The notes below the pieces were generated by a model, which saw nothing but the letters and a program-made list of their open reading frames with translations, ran no database searches and was not told the DNA's origin. Of a stretch of DNA of 18,907 nt, positions 16,827 through 18,907 are shown piece after piece; the stretch's first letter is position 1; every line of letters begins with the position of its first letter. A program made the position numbers and the translations under genes. This DNA comes from Micractinium sp. NFX-FRZ (Eukaryota > Chlorophyta > Trebouxiophyceae > Chlorellales > Chlorellaceae), in NCBI GenBank assembly GCA_029339195.1, contig JAPTJF010000716.1, forward strand, positions 1-18,907, in the 5' to 3' direction.

Positions 16827-18536
16827 ATGGGCACGGCACTAACGAGGGAGCGCAGCCCTTTGTGGGAGCCCGCCGGTTCCGACGGCAGCGGCGGCAGCGG
16901 TGGCGGCGCCATTGCCGCCAGCGTGCAGCAGAGGCGCCCGCCCGCTTTCCTTGCGCCCGACTCGGACAACCTAAACAGCAAGACCCCTCTCAAGGAGCTG
17001 TTTGACAGGTGGCACCCACAGCTGTGCATGATGTCGTGGTCATAACAGCTGAGCATGCCGCCGTGGTGTGTGCAGGCCGTACGTGCCTGCAACCGACAGC
17101 GGCGGGCTGCCCCCCTGGCTTGCAACTTAGATGGCCGCGAGCAGCAGGCAAATGAAGCGCCACTTTGTTCTCACACAAAATACCAACAACTGTTGCAGGT
17201 TTTATGTAGACCTGCTCTACGAGACGCATGCCATGGCACGCACCTCCTCCTTGGACCACGTGCAGTTTCACTGCCGGTGCGAGAGAATATGATGCTTTGG
17301 GTGGGGAATGGGCAGGGCTGTGCCCGGGAATGTGTGTGTGTGCACATGTCACTGTCAGGCCCGTGTGTGTGTACAGGGCCGGGCTGCAATAGGGCCTAAC
17401 AGGAGCGCAGTGCTGGCTGGAGGGTGGGAGGCAGGAGCCACACACTCGGGCACAGCAGCGTGGCACCAGGTGGCTGGCTGGCTCGTGGGGCCGCCAACTG
17501 CCAGCATGCGCCATGTGTGCGCGGGGCTCGGCGACAGCCCGTGCACCGGGCCCGGCTCCAACACTTGGTCGGCACTCTCACTGTGTGTACCCCGTCTGGC
17601 ACCCCTTTGGCACCTGCCCTGCTCTCAATCAGGCTGACCTGCCCAGCTATCCGGATCCTGGGTGCTGATGGAGAGCCGGTGCTGCTGCTGCAGGAGCGGC
17701 ACTTCCAGGTGGGTGGCTGGGTTTAAGATTAGCTCGCCCTAGTAGCACCCTGGTGCAAGGCGTGGGTTGCAATGGCAGGGTTGTGAGGCAAGGTTGTGGC
17801 TTGTGGGTTCTAAGATGCGAGCAATGTTTAGTGGTCGGATGCACAGGTGATTGGCAGCGAGGCATTGGCGCCTGCCTGGCAGTGCAGCCCTTACCGCACC
17901 GCTGCAAGCCAGACTGGCTTCCTTGATGGAGGCTGGCTGCGCCACCAATGCACACATGAACGTCCTGCTTGTCTCGAGGGTCCACCCAGCCATGCACTAA
18001 TTGTCACACTCTGCCTGCTTGATGCTACACCCCCGGGGCAGGGCTACGGGCGGACCAAGAAGGATGCGGAGCAGCACTGCGCCTACCAAGCGCTGCAGCA
18101 CATCAGCAATGTAGCGCCCGGGCTGGGTGTCCCCTCGCCTCCCACGCCAGAGAGCCCGCCCCTGATGCCCACCACCCCTACCGCCAACAGCACAGCAAGC
18201 CCGCCGGCCCTGGGCAGTGCCTTGTCAGACGGCGGGCGCAGCAGCAGCCCGCCTGGAATCCCGGCAGAGTCAACCTCTGTGGCCGATGGTGAGCATGTGG
18301 CCCCAGATCCCCTGGGCCAGCTGGCAGCGGGCCAGGCTGCGGCAGGCGGCTGTGCCCCAGAGGCGGGCCCGGCGGTTCAGCACGCTGACGTGGCGTTTGC
18401 CGACAGAATTGACAGCATGGGAGTGGAGGAGCTGCGGGCGGCACTGCGAGAGGCTCTGGCCGTGCTGCAGGGGTACCGCGATGCCGCTGATGCTGTGGTG
18501 GAGAGGTTTGGTGGCTGTCAGGTGCCCCGGGCTTGA
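16827..18536 (+). CDS. Small dsRBD-like protein, tandem copy 3 (276 aa)
   Basis: Exons are 16827-17008, 17199-17276, 17633-17708 and 18042-18536, phases 2, 2, 0. A Gly/Ser-rich N-terminus of about 50 residues precedes the dsRBD-like region (about 52-133): SKTPLKELFDR, then FYVDLLYET, VQFHCRLTCP, and GYGRTKKDAEQHCAYQALQHI (K118, K119). The linker has LSDGGRSSS in place of MSEGG. The C-terminal helix is SMGVEELRAALREALAVLQGYRDAADAVVERFG. Exon 4 is very similar to copy 1 at the nucleotide level around the KKDAEQHCAY codons. Role unknown; small dsRBD proteins can be partners of RNA-processing enzymes, but nothing here shows which. Confidence 0.85.
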
Positions 18537-18572
18537 AGTTCTGGGGGTTTGCTATACTCACGCGCCTTAGTC

Positions 18573-18577
18573 TGTAA
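18573..18577 (+). terminator. TGTAA poly(A) signal of dsRBD copy 3
   Basis: TGTAA lies 36 bases after the stop codon of copy 3. Confidence 0.5.
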
Positions 18578-18907
18578 CATTTCCCTTCCTGTCAAGCTGC
18601 CCTGGGCATCAGCAGGCCGCTGAAGCCAGCACAGGGAGGGACGGAAGGGCCGCTGTGCTGTGCCATGCCATTCACGGGGGCTGCCGTTGGGCCCCGCCCT
18701 TTTGGGTGTGCACCCTCCTGCCGTCTTCCACTCATCCTTGCCCACGGCTGCGACAACGAAAGCTTTGCAGAGAAGAGGGTGGCTCGTGTCATTGCTGCAT
18801 ACCTTCAGAGCAGGGTGCAGGGGGCGGCGGTGCACTAGTGGATCTGACCCAAAAACCCGACATTGTTCCCGACGTTTCCTGCAGGCGCAGAATCCATTTC
18901 CCCACCT
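18578..18907. other. Unassigned right end of the window
   Basis: No further dsRBD copy is visible. A minus-strand stretch near 18730-18780, flanked by AG-like and GT-like sites, would read FVVAAVGKDEWKTAG and might be an exon of a gene lying outside, but there is nothing to confirm it. Confidence 0.3.

Overview
The window looks like nuclear DNA of a green alga (Chlorophyta, probably trebouxiophyte-like; the class is a guess). It is GC-rich. Its genes are cut into many short exons by GT-AG and GC-AG introns, the proteins carry Ala/Gln/Pro/Ser runs, and TGTAA motifs follow two of the genes. No bacterial operon layout, rRNA, tRNA, CRISPR array or intact transposon was seen.

Layout. (1) 98-1808, plus: an unrecognised multi-pass membrane protein, modelled with five exons. 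(2) 1809-2923: convergent 3' region with small repeats and palindromes. (3) 2924-12145, minus: one 21-exon gene for a VTC4-type polyphosphate polymerase (SPX domain, VTC tunnel domain, three membrane helices; about 888 aa). All 20 introns close in phase, and four of them appear to start with GC rather than GT. (4) 12146-12726: head-to-head promoter region. (5) 12727-18536, plus: three tandem paralogues, each with four exons and intron phases 2, 2, 0. Each encodes a small protein of 259-276 aa with an N-terminal double-stranded-RNA-binding-like fold, a Pro/Ser/Ala linker and a conserved C-terminal helix. (6) 18537-18907: 3' flank of the last copy and unassigned sequence.

Most notable points. 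The dsRBD array looks like a lineage-specific, recently amplified family that I cannot match to a named protein. The VTC4 protein keeps the polyphosphate-synthesising residues but seems to have lost the lysines that SPX domains use to sense inositol pyrophosphates. Several VTC4 introns hold tandem copies of the neighbouring exon-intron junctions (introns 8, 11, 15, 16 and 19), two of which would give in-frame alternative products. The polymerase and the dsRBD genes share a promoter region, but nothing in the sequence shows a functional link between them.
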